NCBI GenBank assembly: GCA_937894565.1
Contig: CALBHK010000344.1
Span: forward strand, 1-23,833
Direction: 5' to 3'
Length of the DNA: 23,833 nucleotides
Source: an uncultured Chlamydiae bacterium
GTDB lineage: Bacteria > Chlamydiota > Chlamydiia > Chlamydiales > CALBHK01
Below the pieces are notes generated by a model that saw only the letters and a list, made by a program, of their open reading frames with translations, was not told the DNA's origin and ran no database searches. Each line of letters starts with the position of its first letter. Within the stretch, counting starts at the first letter, position 1. The position numbers and the translations under genes were made by a program. Below are positions 16,615 to 23,833 of this stretch, in pieces.

Positions 16615-17565
16615 TTATACCTTTATCTTCTTCTTTGACTTTTTCTCTAACAGCATATTTTCTGCATAATTCTCTAAATTTTTTTCAATCGTCCATACAT
16701 TTCCTAGAGTTTCTGAAGTCTTTTTCGGAAACGATACACCTGTATTCAAACTCTTGGCTAAATTTTTAGCAGGATGAAAGCACATATGAAGCACCCAACC
16801 ATTCATACATTGTTCGTAAACCTCATGTCTTGTCTTAATGCGCAACAGCATACGTTCTAATTTTGCAGCTAGGGCGCGGGTTCTATAGAGCATACTTGGG
16901 CAGCATAGGAGCGTTAGAGCGATACCGAATATATATGTAATAGTCATGGCCAAGCCGTAAAGAGGTGTGCGCACGATATCTAAACAGGAATGCAAAAGAT
17001 TAATTCTAAATCCTTTCCAGTCATATTTTTTTGAAAATTTGTTTCCTATACTTTCTTTTGAAGCAATTTCATACTTAGGAGGAAGAAGTTTTTTTACAAA
17101 AGAGCCATTAAAATCTTCTACATACTTAGTTTCACCCTCAACTACTTCTTCACTATACCTAGTTCTAGTATCCCCCTCTTCAAATTCTTCGACACCTTCG
17201 TACTCATATTGTTCAACAGCTATGTACTTACCATTAGGATCTTCTACAAAGTAACCAGTAGCTAACTTGAATATTTCATAAGCCAAAGGTCCAATAAGGG
17301 AAGCGTGCCACAAAGTTTTAACACAAGTATGAATAGGACGTGCCACAGTTAACATGATGTGCTTAAAAAAGATAATCCCCTTATCATCCCCTATGTAAAT
17401 ATCGCCGGTTTTTACGTTAATGCACGCATCATAAACAGCAGTACTATTCGCAACAGGACAATGAATTGTTCGATAGAGGCCACCCTTTTCTTCCACGCGA
17501 TAATCTTTCATCCAATTAGGATTTTGGTTAACAAATTCGGGGAATGTGTTATTAAAAAATGACAT
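16615..17565 (-). CDS. Unrecognised protein with two hydrophobic regions, possibly chlamydia-specific
   Basis: I do not recognise this 316-residue protein. It has no signal peptide. Hydrophobic regions lie at about 64-105 (GIIFFKHIMLTVARPIH, ASLIGPLAYEIFKLATGYF) and 189-226 (PLYGLAMTITYIFGIALTLL then CCPSML), separated by a Glu-rich acidic stretch at 119-151 (EYEGVEEFEEGDTRTRYSEE). The C-terminus is basic (KKSKKKIKV). Cysteines are frequent. A membrane protein exposed to the host, such as an Inc-like inclusion protein or secreted effector, is conceivable but is a guess: Inc proteins usually have one closely paired hydrophobic hairpin, not two distant ones. The start is supported by AGAGG (17577-17573) 7 bases upstream. 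It lies between two paralogous transporters. Confidence 0.7.
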   Translation of the reverse strand: MSFFNNTFPEFVNQNPNWMKDYRVEEKGGLYRTIHCPVANSTAVYDACINVKTGDIYIGDDKGIIFFKHIMLTVARPIHTCVKTLWHASLIGPLAYEIFKLATGYFVEDPNGKYIAVEQYEYEGVEEFEEGDTRTRYSEEVVEGETKYVEDFNGSFVKKLLPPKYEIASKESIGNKFSKKYDWKGFRINLLHSCLDIVRTPLYGLAMTITYIFGIALTLLCCPSMLYRTRALAAKLERMLLRIKTRHEVYEQCMNGWVLHMCFHPAKNLAKSLNTGVSFPKKTSETLGNVWTIEKNLENYAENMLLEKKSKKKIKV

Positions 17566-17593
17566 TCTTTAACCTCTTTATTTAATGACATTA

Positions 17594-17599
17594 ATTATA
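17594..17599 (-). promoter_or_regulatory. Candidate -10 box (TATAAT) upstream of gene 16615-17565
   Basis: A perfect TATAAT on the minus strand lies about 29 bases before the ATG at 17565, inside a very AT-rich stretch. No convincing -35 box is seen at 16-18 bases upstream. The AT-richness means it may be chance. Confidence 0.3.
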
Positions 17600-17703
17600 C
17601 AAAATAAATATTAAGATCAGATTAAATTTTGCGCTGTTTTACGGGCAAGCATGAAATGAAAGATGCAGGAAAGAATAATAGCAAGATGAACAGGCTAAGC
17701 ACT

Positions 17704-17794
17704 GGCAGCCCTTCAGGCTGCGATATGTAACTCGTTCATACCCAGGGCGTTGCCCTGGGCTGTTGCACTATTAGTCCTTCGGACTAAGTTACAA
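17704..17794 (-). repeat. Three-hairpin intergenic repeat, copy A (inverted)
   Basis: Minus-strand copy of the unit found at 1-95 and 17827-17921. Its part 17706-17767 is an inverted copy of 17856-17917 with one mismatch in 62 bases. The outer part (17768-17794) has diverged, but keeps a stem (TTAGTCC/GGACTAA). It is flanked on the left by CAAGATGAACAGG (17682-17694), the same word found beside the palindromic element in the tol operon. Confidence 0.85.
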
Positions 17795-17826
17795 TCATAA
17801 TCAGAGAAATTATTACCAAAAACATG

Positions 17827-17921
17827 CTTGCAACCATAGCCTGTAGGGCTACAATTGCAACAGCCCAGGGCAACGCCCTGGGTATGAACGAGTTATATAT
17901 CGCAGCCTGAAGGGCTGCAAG
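17827..17921 (+). repeat. Three-hairpin intergenic repeat, copy B
   Basis: Exactly as long as copy C (95 nt), with 88 identical positions. It forms a near-perfect large inverted repeat with copy A 60-90 bases to its left, able to form a cruciform in DNA or a long stem in RNA. It ends 12 bases past the stop codon of transporter copy 2, so on the minus strand it is the first thing downstream of that gene and could act as its 3' end structure. The whole gap 17566-17933 holds these repeats, the start signals of the gene at 17565, and no open reading frame I can support. Confidence 0.85.
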
Positions 17922-17933
17922 ATTCTTGTGTTG

Positions 17934-19313
17934 CTAAACGCCAAAAAGATGGTCAATGTTGATAATCTCTGCTTTTTGCAGAAAAATAAACACAATCCCA
18001 ACCGGGGCAAGGTAACGAATCAAAAAGATCCAGGGTTTATATAGAAATTTCCAGGCAGTGCCCGCTAAAAGCTCGTCTTTGATCACTTTACTATCTATAA
18101 ACCAACCGGCGTATAGAGTAATAAAAAATCCACAAACAGGAATCATCCAGACAGTCACTAAATCATCTATTGTTTCAAAAAATGTTTTCCCATAAATATC
18201 AATCCATTCAGGAAATATAACGCCTGTCCAGCTTAAAGCACTGGGTATTCCTACAATGAAACAAGCAGCACCCGTAATCAGCACAGCTTTCTTTCTGGAC
18301 CAACCTAATAAATCCATAAAGTTAGCAGCGACTACCTCTACTAAAGCAATGGCGGATGTTAATCCTGTAAAGACAAACAGAGAAAAGAAAGTAGTAGAAA
18401 TTAGCAGCGAACCGGGCAATTTAGCAAATAAGAGGGGCAGAGTTTGAAAGACAAGACCAGGGCCCGCTTCCGGCTTTCCACCAAACGTAAATACGATGGG
18501 GAAAATAGTCAAAGAGGCTAAGATAGCCACAATTAAAATGCCAAACCCAACAACCAATCCTGTTTTTGGAATGTCATCCTCCTTACGCATATAACTACCG
18601 TAAGTGAGCATGATCCCTTGCCCTAAACTTAAAGTGAAGAAGGCAAGTCCTAGAGCTTCTAACACTCCAGATGGTTTGAATTTCGAAGCATCCGGATAGA
18701 GAACAAAAGAGACAGCTTTTCCAAATCCATCCAGCGTTGTACAGTAGAGAAATAGACCAATAAGCATGACTAAAAGAGTGCTTGTCATAATGCGGCTCCA
18801 GAATTCAATCCCCGCACGCACACCAGGATAGACCACACTGACTGCTAAACCAGTAAATGCCAAATGCCAAAAAAGATTGATGTCCGCTGAAGTTTTTACT
18901 TTTTCAAACAACCCTGCAATTTCCTCTGGTGATCGATTTGAAAAGACTTGATTTAAAGACATGAGTGCATAATTTAAACCCCAGCCAGCAATTGTGGCAT
19001 AGTAGGTCATGATTAAAAAAGAGGAAGCCACTCCCAGCCAGCCAATCCCTTTCCAGAATGCAGAACCATTTGATAACTCGACAAAGACACCTACAGCTCC
19101 GCGTTGCGCTTTACGACCTAAAGAGAGCTCTGCCATAAAAAGCGGGATCCCAATTAAAAAAATACAGGCTAAATAGATAAGAACAAAGAACCCACCCCCG
19201 TTTGCCCCCGTCATATAAGGAAATTTCCACAAAGTACCCAAGCCTACAGCGGAACCTAATGCCGCAAGAATAAATCCTATTTGGGAACCCCAATGTTCTC
19301 TTTGCTTTTGCAT
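17934..19313 (-). CDS. Na+-dependent amino-acid transporter, NSS/SNF family (copy 2)
   Basis: Paralogue of 15175-16551 with the same family signature, REHWGSQIGFILAALGSAVG followed by LGTLWKFPYMTGANGGG. From ATG 19313 it is 459 residues, one residue different from copy 1, and both begin M-(R/Q)-K-Q-REHWG. An upstream ATG at 19361 would add 16 residues with no counterpart in copy 1, so I prefer 19313. Conserved segments shared with copy 1 include EALGLAFFTLSLGQGIMLTY and EAGPGLVFQTLP. Differences in the substrate-facing helices are scattered, so the two may prefer different amino acids. It is divergent from the CxxCxxCC gene. Confidence 0.93.
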   Translation of the reverse strand: MQKQREHWGSQIGFILAALGSAVGLGTLWKFPYMTGANGGGFFVLIYLACIFLIGIPLFMAELSLGRKAQRGAVGVFVELSNGSAFWKGIGWLGVASSFLIMTYYATIAGWGLNYALMSLNQVFSNRSPEEIAGLFEKVKTSADINLFWHLAFTGLAVSVVYPGVRAGIEFWSRIMTSTLLVMLIGLFLYCTTLDGFGKAVSFVLYPDASKFKPSGVLEALGLAFFTLSLGQGIMLTYGSYMRKEDDIPKTGLVVGFGILIVAILASLTIFPIVFTFGGKPEAGPGLVFQTLPLLFAKLPGSLLISTTFFSLFVFTGLTSAIALVEVVAANFMDLLGWSRKKAVLITGAACFIVGIPSALSWTGVIFPEWIDIYGKTFFETIDDLVTVWMIPVCGFFITLYAGWFIDSKVIKDELLAGTAWKFLYKPWIFLIRYLAPVGIVFIFLQKAEIINIDHLFGV

Positions 19314-19389
19314 AATCAAACGCTCATCTATTAAGATTAGTAATAAGGTAAAAACTAGCATAGCCTTATCTATTTGTGCAATTTCTTTC

Positions 19390-19418
19390 TTGACACCAGG
19401 GGGAATACAACCTAAAAT
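19390..19418 (+). promoter_or_regulatory. Near-consensus promoter of the CxxCxxCC gene
   Basis: TTGACA (19390-19395, perfect) and TAAAAT (19413-19418, 5/6) are spaced by the ideal 17 bases. Transcription would begin about 22 bases before the ATG at 19447. This is the best housekeeping promoter in the window. Confidence 0.65.
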
Positions 19419-19446
19419 AAGTAGAACTTAATTACAAAGAAATTAT

Positions 19447-19899
19447 ATGACGCAACACTCTTATTTTCAAATTTTTAAAAAAACGACCCTTCCCTGGTAC
19501 CATCAAAAAGATGGCCTGCATTTTGAGTGTACCGGTTGCGGGGGATGCTGCACCGGATCACCCGGTTATGTCTGGGTAAATGAGACAGAAATTGAACAGA
19601 TAGCCGCTCATTTAAACATGGATATCCCCTCCTTTACAGAGCGTTACCTCATCAAAGTAGATGAGCGCTACAGTTTAAAAGAAGATCCCGAAAACTATGA
19701 TTGTCCCTTTTTAGAAAATAAAAAACGGTGCACGATTTATTTCATAAGACCTAGACAATGCCGTACTTTTCCCTGGTGGAGAGAAAACTTATCCTCAGAA
19801 GAAGCCTGGAAAGAAGCAGCTAAACGCTGCGAAGGCATTCACCCGCAAGCTCCTCTTGTCTCTATCGAGGAAATTGAAAAAAATCTTCAACAGAACTAA
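19447..19899 (+). CDS. CxxCxxCC-type zinc/iron-chelating protein (YkgJ/UPF0153 family)
   Basis: 150 residues. The family core FECTGCGGCCTG (C28, C31, C34, C35) is complete, followed by C86, C95 and C105 in DCPFLENKKRCTIYFIRPRQ and CRTFPWW. These seven cysteines make a metal or iron-sulfur binding site typical of the family, whose cellular role is unknown. VWVNETEIEQIAAHLNM and ERYLIKVDERY are also typical. It is monocistronic, with its own promoter, and is followed by a foldback repeat element. Confidence 0.9.
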   Translation: MTQHSYFQIFKKTTLPWYHQKDGLHFECTGCGGCCTGSPGYVWVNETEIEQIAAHLNMDIPSFTERYLIKVDERYSLKEDPENYDCPFLENKKRCTIYFIRPRQCRTFPWWRENLSSEEAWKEAAKRCEGIHPQAPLVSIEEIEKNLQQN

Positions 19900-19928
19900 T
19901 ATTCAGCTAATCGATGCGAGAGGTCTAA

Positions 19929-20092
19929 TAGACCTTTTGCGTAATTGGCTTTAATTGGAAAAATTGATATTTTTTGAGCAGATTTATTGGTAAATTTTGA
20001 GGGCATATGTTGACATATGGCCGAAAAATTTAACGATAAAGATGCCAAAAAAGGCAATTTTAACAATTAAATGCAATTACGTAAGAGGTCTA
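19929..20092. repeat. 164-bp foldback (MITE-like) element reaching into the next gene
   Basis: The whole stretch is one imperfect inverted repeat centred at 20011/20012. The outer ends TAGACCTTTTGCGTAATTG and the complement of CAATTACGTAAGAGGTCTA match at 17 of 19. The arms stay alignable, with about three quarters identity and two small gaps, to the perfect central palindrome CATATGT-TG-ACATATG. Another GAGAGGTCTA lies directly left (19918-19927), perhaps the end of an older copy. The ends start with TA, as expected of elements moved by TA-targeting (IS630/Tc1-like) transposases, but no transposase is present. The right end carries the start codon of the phosphohexomutase. Confidence 0.8.
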
Positions 20093-21774
20093 CAATCGAA
20101 ACCCAAGAAAGAATCCAGCTGTGGCTGAAAGAACCCTTTGATGAGGCCACCCACGCAGAAATCCGCGATCTGCAACAAAATAACCCCTCCTTACTAAACG
20201 AAGCTTTCTATACACAGCTCGAATTTGGAACGGGGGGCATGCGGGGATTGATGGGAGTGGGCACAAACCGCATGAACCGCTATACAATCCAAATGGCGAC
20301 TCAGGGTCTTTGTAATTATCTTCTCAAAACTCTTCAAGAAAAAGAGTTTCGAGTGGCTATTGGCTATGATAACCGCCACCATTCTAAAGAATTTGCTCAT
20401 GAAGCTGCAAGCGTCTTGGCAGGTAATGGCATGCATGTCTATCTTTTTGACTCCCTCCATCCCACTCCTCTTGTCTCTTTTGCCTGCCGTCACTATCACT
20501 GCCATGCAGCCATCATGATCACAGCTTCTCATAATCCCAAAGCCTATAATGGCTATAAAGTCTACTGGAGCGATGGAGCTCAAGTGATTGCTCCGCACGA
20601 TAAGGGCATTATACAAGAAGTGAATGCCATCTCAACACCCTCATCCGTTCGTTTATTAAAATTCCCTAATTCTCTGATCCATTTTATAGGAAAAGAGCTA
20701 GACCAAGTTTACCTAAAAACAATCAACACCTTGCAACTCAACGCCTCTCTTAATGCTCGCAAGGGCCCTTCCTTAAAAATCGTCTACACCTCTTTACATG
20801 GAACAGGTATTCCTCTACTTCCTCAGATGCTTAAAGAGTGGGGATTTACCCAACTTGAGTTAGTAGATTCTCAATGCATTCCAGACGGCGACTTTCCAAC
20901 AGTGACAAGTCCCAATCCGGAAAATGTAAAAACACTTGAAATGGGAATAGAAAAACTTCTGGAGATCGATGGAGACATCTTGATTGCCAACGATCCCGAC
21001 GCCGATAGAGCAGCCTTAGTGGTCAGAGATTTAGATGGGATACGCCTTCTAACAGGCTCTCAAATTGCGACCCTATGCACTGCCCATATTTTAAAAATGC
21101 TATCAGAACAAGGAAGATTACCCCCAAATGGCTACATCGTTAAATCTTTCGTGACCACACCTTTAATGAAAGCGATTGCAGAAGAATATAAAATTCCTTG
21201 TTTTGATGTGCCAACGGGTTTTAAATACATTGCACAAGTCATACGCGAACAGAGCGAACTCTGCTTTATTTTTGGCGCCGAAGAATCTTATGGTTATCTA
21301 CTAGGTGCACAAACACGCGATAAGGATGGCATTAGTGTTGGTGCTCTATTTGCCGAGATGGCATTAGTGGCTAAAGAAAATGGAAAAACTCTCTACCAGG
21401 AACTTTTAGATATTTTTAAAAAATATGGGGTGTATAGAGAAAAACTACTCTCCATTTCTTTTGAAGAGACACAAAAAGGACGCGAGCAAATTGAAAGTGC
21501 CATCAAAAAAATGCACCTTCATACCCCTAAAGAGCTACTAGGAACAAAAGTGACACACATCGAAGATCAAAGCGGAGTGCTCTCTTTGCACTTAGCAGAT
21601 AAGAGCCTGCTTCATATCCGGGCTTCGGGAACAGAACCCATTATTAAAATTTATGCCAGCGTCTACTGCGCACATCCTGAAGGGACCAATACATTGGACC
21701 TCATCGAACATTGTGACACATTATGCGATGGGTATTTAACCTTGCTCAAACAGATCTTAACCAACAATTTCTAA
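20071..21774 (+). CDS. Alpha-D-phosphohexomutase, PGM2-like (phosphoglucomutase/phosphomannomutase)
   Basis: Interconverts 1- and 6-phosphosugars (or 1- and 5-phosphopentoses), feeding glycogen and cell-envelope sugars. 567 residues, normal for the PGM2-like subgroup. All four motifs are present: the phosphoserine loop TASHNPKAYNGYKVYW (S153), metal loop DPDADR (308-313), sugar-binding GAEESYGYLLG, and phosphate-binding RASGTEPIIKIY. The N-terminal FGTGGMRGLMGVGTNRMN is also standard. A TAA stop lies immediately before ATG 20071 and no other start exists before the conserved region, so 20071 must be the start. Its first seven codons lie within the right arm of the foldback element 19929-20092. 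The 3' end overlaps the convergent gene by 18 bases. Chlamydial homologues are often called mrsA; the substrate is not certain. Confidence 0.94.
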   Translation: MQLRKRSTIETQERIQLWLKEPFDEATHAEIRDLQQNNPSLLNEAFYTQLEFGTGGMRGLMGVGTNRMNRYTIQMATQGLCNYLLKTLQEKEFRVAIGYDNRHHSKEFAHEAASVLAGNGMHVYLFDSLHPTPLVSFACRHYHCHAAIMITASHNPKAYNGYKVYWSDGAQVIAPHDKGIIQEVNAISTPSSVRLLKFPNSLIHFIGKELDQVYLKTINTLQLNASLNARKGPSLKIVYTSLHGTGIPLLPQMLKEWGFTQLELVDSQCIPDGDFPTVTSPNPENVKTLEMGIEKLLEIDGDILIANDPDADRAALVVRDLDGIRLLTGSQIATLCTAHILKMLSEQGRLPPNGYIVKSFVTTPLMKAIAEEYKIPCFDVPTGFKYIAQVIREQSELCFIFGAEESYGYLLGAQTRDKDGISVGALFAEMALVAKENGKTLYQELLDIFKKYGVYREKLLSISFEETQKGREQIESAIKKMHLHTPKELLGTKVTHIEDQSGVLSLHLADKSLLHIRASGTEPIIKIYASVYCAHPEGTNTLDLIEHCDTLCDGYLTLLKQILTNNF

Positions 21775-22563
21775 ATAGAAAAAGAGCCAATCGGTAAAAG
21801 TCGCAAATGCTAAACTCTCAGTCGGTGCATCTATATTAAGAACATCTGATACCGTATGATCAATTCCCGAATAGTAAACATTTCCCATCTCTTGATCCGG
21901 ATACCAGTCCGCCCAGAAGCATTGAAAAACAGGCATGCCAAAAGACTCATAAAAAGGGATAAGAGCCTCAGCATTAATGCTCGCTCCCGCAGCATTCACA
22001 AGAGGTGGTTTAAGGCTAAGAAATTGCCGAAAGCTCAAAAATGACTCATTCAAACAGCTAATAGGCAAAATTCCCGTGTCCGTTACCTTGCAAAATCCAT
22101 TATGAATACGCAAAAAAGCCACGTAATCTTTTGGCGGAAAACGTTCTTTAAAAATTGTAGCAAGATGAGTAATAGCTGCATCATCAGCTGGAATCAACCC
22201 TTGAAAAAAGCCTTTTTTTTCTTTGAGGATGTACATTAATCGAGATTCATACTTTCCATGCTTGCTAGCCTGAATCAAATAGGGGCTTACGTCTTCTAAT
22301 GAGGAAAAAAAAACATCTAATTGCTTATCTAATTGAGGACAGTATGGAAATTTGCTCAACCAAAATTCACGGGTAAAATCGACACGGTCTCTCGGCGAGA
22401 GGTGAGAGAGTTCATACCATCCTTTTGGAAGATGGGGGTCTTTTTTTTGCAGTTCTGGGTAAGAGAACTCCAATAGCTGGCTAAGAGGCAAAAGTCCATA
22501 AATTTCCGGTGCGCTTGATTTAGATTTTGAATGGCTTAAATACTCTTCAATAAATTCATCCAT
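21757..22563 (-). CDS. SMI1/KNR4 (SUKH)-like protein
   Basis: 268 residues, no signal peptide or membrane helix. The segment RFPPKDYVAFLRIHNGF (141-157) matches the core pattern of SMI1/KNR4 proteins ('lP.dY..fL...NG'), many of which are immunity proteins against polymorphic toxins; others have unrelated cellular roles. The following GILPISCLNES and the C-terminal acidic/aromatic part (CFWADWYPDQEMGNVYYSG) are consistent with the family. The N-terminal 130 residues (with HLPKGWYELSHLSPRDRVDF) are not recognised. There is no toxin gene next to it, so any immunity role would be as an orphan. It overlaps the phosphohexomutase end by 18 bases, convergent. A weak promoter TTGTGT-17-TAAGAT may lie upstream. 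Confidence 0.65.
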   Translation of the reverse strand: MDEFIEEYLSHSKSKSSAPEIYGLLPLSQLLEFSYPELQKKDPHLPKGWYELSHLSPRDRVDFTREFWLSKFPYCPQLDKQLDVFFSSLEDVSPYLIQASKHGKYESRLMYILKEKKGFFQGLIPADDAAITHLATIFKERFPPKDYVAFLRIHNGFCKVTDTGILPISCLNESFLSFRQFLSLKPPLVNAAGASINAEALIPFYESFGMPVFQCFWADWYPDQEMGNVYYSGIDHTVSDVLNIDAPTESLAFATFTDWLFFYLEIVG

Positions 22564-22662
22564 CTCTCTACCCCCACCTTAACCGGATCTTACAAAATAA
22601 AAAATTTCTACACAATAAATGATTGATTATGTATTATCTTCATAAAATATTAGGTTTATTTA

Positions 22663-23271
22663 ATGGCCGAGTTTCCCAGATCCTCCATCTCTAACATCAA
22701 CCTATCGGAAAGAAATAATTTTTTCCGAGGCATCGAATCCTTTGCTGAAATTGTTCTAATTGATAAACAATCCAATCAAATCCACCCTACCCTCTATCAA
22801 TTGCGCAAGGAATCGATCCCGCAGATCGTGCAGGATGCTCCTAATGCTTTTATCGATCTTCCTAAAAACGCCTTTTTACTCGTGGGGGATGTCACCGCAA
22901 TAGATAAAGCAAACCGTCTTATTTTCCTCACTAATGGCGATTCAGTAAATTACAAATATTTGGTCATTATCAAAGAAAATAATACTAAAGGAAAGGGAAG
23001 CGACCACCTTTATAATGAAGCTTTCAAAACCCTGATCGAAGCGATCAGCATTCGTGCAGTCGCCAATTCTTCCGCTTTGGTTGGTCACCCTAATATTATA
23101 GAAGAGAAGCGTGAATTGAGCCTTTTACAAGAAGAAGATCTTGTTTTACTAACACTACTGCAAACTGTCGCAACAAGACGTCTAAATGAGAAAAAACCCA
23201 CTCTTGAAGAATCTCTCTATCATGGAACCCTTTCGCAGTCAAACGACTGCTTGTTTGAAGTTATTATTTAG
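22663..23271 (+). CDS. Small protein resembling a piece of a type II NADH dehydrogenase, without dinucleotide-binding motif
   Basis: 202 residues. Residues 29-47 (EIVLIDKQSNQIHPTLYQL) and 71-103 (FLLVGDVTAIDKANR, then DSVNYKYLVII) follow, in order and spacing, the early part of NDH-2-like flavoproteins (pattern 'VTLIDRRNHHLFQPLLYQVA ... LLGEVTGID ... YDYLVLATG'). The glycine-rich FAD-binding motif that should precede VLID is absent, the ATG loop after YLVI is replaced by KEN, and the second dinucleotide domain is missing. It thus cannot be a normal oxidoreductase. The frame is clean over 600 bases, so it may be a repurposed protein rather than a dead gene. The C-terminal half (residues 110-202) is not recognised. 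AGG lies 8 bases before the start. It overlaps the next gene. Confidence 0.55.
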   Translation: MAEFPRSSISNINLSERNNFFRGIESFAEIVLIDKQSNQIHPTLYQLRKESIPQIVQDAPNAFIDLPKNAFLLVGDVTAIDKANRLIFLTNGDSVNYKYLVIIKENNTKGKGSDHLYNEAFKTLIEAISIRAVANSSALVGHPNIIEEKRELSLLQEEDLVLLTLLQTVATRRLNEKKPTLEESLYHGTLSQSNDCLFEVII

Positions 23272-23833
23272 TTATACCGAAAATTTTGCTCTTTTTTGGC
23301 GCTACCACCCCGCTCTTTATTATGGTTTTTGGGCTCTTCCTGCGCTCTACCCAGAATTCTATCCTTATAGTTTTCTACTGATCTTGCCCTTTTCTTGGCC
23401 CCTTTCCTTTTCTTGGCCCTTTTGCCACCTCAAACAGATGCATTTGCTTTTTTTAGGGATACTGTTTTTTAGCGCTGTTGCCATCTGGCATAAGGGCGTT
23501 CATTTATTCCCAAGCGAAGAGCAAGAGGGAAAGGGGATCCTCTCTTTAAATGAAGTGCACTTAAATAAAGGAACATTTCACACTTCCTGGATCTTAAAGG
23601 GAACGCTTGAACACTTTTACAATATGAAGGAAGAGCTTGTTGCCAAACAACTTCCCGTTCAACTTCGACTAAGTTCAAAACAGACCCATCCGCGACCTGT
23701 TGCTAATCAATCCTATTTAGTTCAAGGCACTCTCAAAATCAGTCCAACAGGCGGCTACTACATAGAGAATCCTCAATTTAAAGAATCACTCCCCTCTTCC
23801 CCAACATTTGGAGAGAAGCGCTATCAACTAAAA
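23222..23833 (+). CDS. comEC: Probable ComEC/Rec2-type DNA uptake channel, N-terminal part, cut by the window end
   Basis: An open frame of 204 codons from ATG 23222 runs off the window without a stop. It begins with a hydrophilic leader and several hydrophobic helices (FALFWRYHPALYYGFWALPA, LLILPFSWPLSF, LLFLGILFFSAVAIW), then a soluble, beta-rich segment (ILKGTLEHFY, QSYLVQGTLKISPTGGYY). This is the layout of ComEC: membrane helices followed by the DUF4131-type domain, and Chlamydia encodes a ComEC (CT339). The membrane channel part that would prove it lies beyond the window. The ATG lies 50 bases inside the previous gene; a TTG at 23255 is another possible start. Confidence 0.5.
   Translation, partial: MEPFRSQTTACLKLLFSYTENFALFWRYHPALYYGFWALPALYPEFYPYSFLLILPFSWPLSFSWPFCHLKQMHLLFLGILFFSAVAIWHKGVHLFPSEEQEGKGILSLNEVHLNKGTFHTSWILKGTLEHFYNMKEELVAKQLPVQLRLSSKQTHPRPVANQSYLVQGTLKISPTGGYYIENPQFKESLPSSPTFGEKRYQLK

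Noticed and set aside
17704..17921. CRISPR-like array
   Set aside because: Only two copies here, inverted to each other, with internal stems and no spacers of regular size; no cas genes in the window.
19314..19361. Longer start (ATG 19361) for transporter copy 2
   Set aside because: The extra 16 residues have no counterpart in copy 1, whose N-terminus aligns exactly with the start at 19313.
19929..20092. Riboswitch or T-box ahead of the phosphohexomutase
   Set aside because: The structure is a nearly symmetric inverted repeat from end to end and lacks any conserved aptamer motif that I know; a foldback element explains it better.

Overview
The window most likely comes from an environmental chlamydia (order Chlamydiales, Parachlamydia/Protochlamydia-like relatives). 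The main argument is the run tatD - dsbD <-> exbB - exbD - TolA/TonB-like protein - tolB, which is the arrangement I recall for the Chlamydia trachomatis CT594-CT599 block. Supporting points are the sodium-dependent amino-acid transporters, the CxxCxxCC protein, the PGM2-type phosphohexomutase and a probable ComEC. An RND efflux pump, an RHS protein and many short intergenic repeats are absent from, or rare in, the pathogenic Chlamydia and fit the amoeba-associated families. I see no rRNA, tRNA or CRISPR array. The genus cannot be fixed from sequence alone.

Layout. 1-244: a 95-nt structured repeat and a leader. 245-5912 (+): a complete RND efflux operon (lipoprotein adaptor, inner-membrane pump, lipoprotein outer-membrane channel). 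5907-8643 (-): an RHS protein whose reading frame stops early, an out-of-frame remnant that looks like the end of a toxin domain, and a downstream gene joining an immunity-like N-terminus to a cysteine-rich zinc-finger/RING-like module. 8709-11466 (-): dsbD and tatD, overlapping. 11531-14944 (+): the Tol/Exb envelope operon, interrupted between exbD and the TolA-like gene by a palindromic repeat and followed by tandem hairpins where pal would be expected. 15175-19313 (-): two closely related Na+-dependent transporters flanking an unrecognised two-hydrophobic-region protein and a large inverted repeat. 19447-19899 (+): a CxxCxxCC protein with a near-consensus promoter. 19929-21774: a 164-bp foldback element running into the start of a phosphohexomutase gene. 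21757-22563 (-): an SMI1/KNR4-like protein. 22663 to the end (+): a protein resembling a fragment of a type II NADH dehydrogenase, then the beginning of a probable ComEC.

How it works together. The RND operon supplies all three parts of an export pump. DsbD brings reducing power across the inner membrane. ExbB/ExbD, the TolA-like protein and TolB form the energised trans-envelope system, and dsbD and exbB share one 64-bp divergent promoter region. The most unusual points are the decayed RHS toxin locus with its modular candidate immunity protein, and the repeats that invade operons and even supply a start codon (20071).
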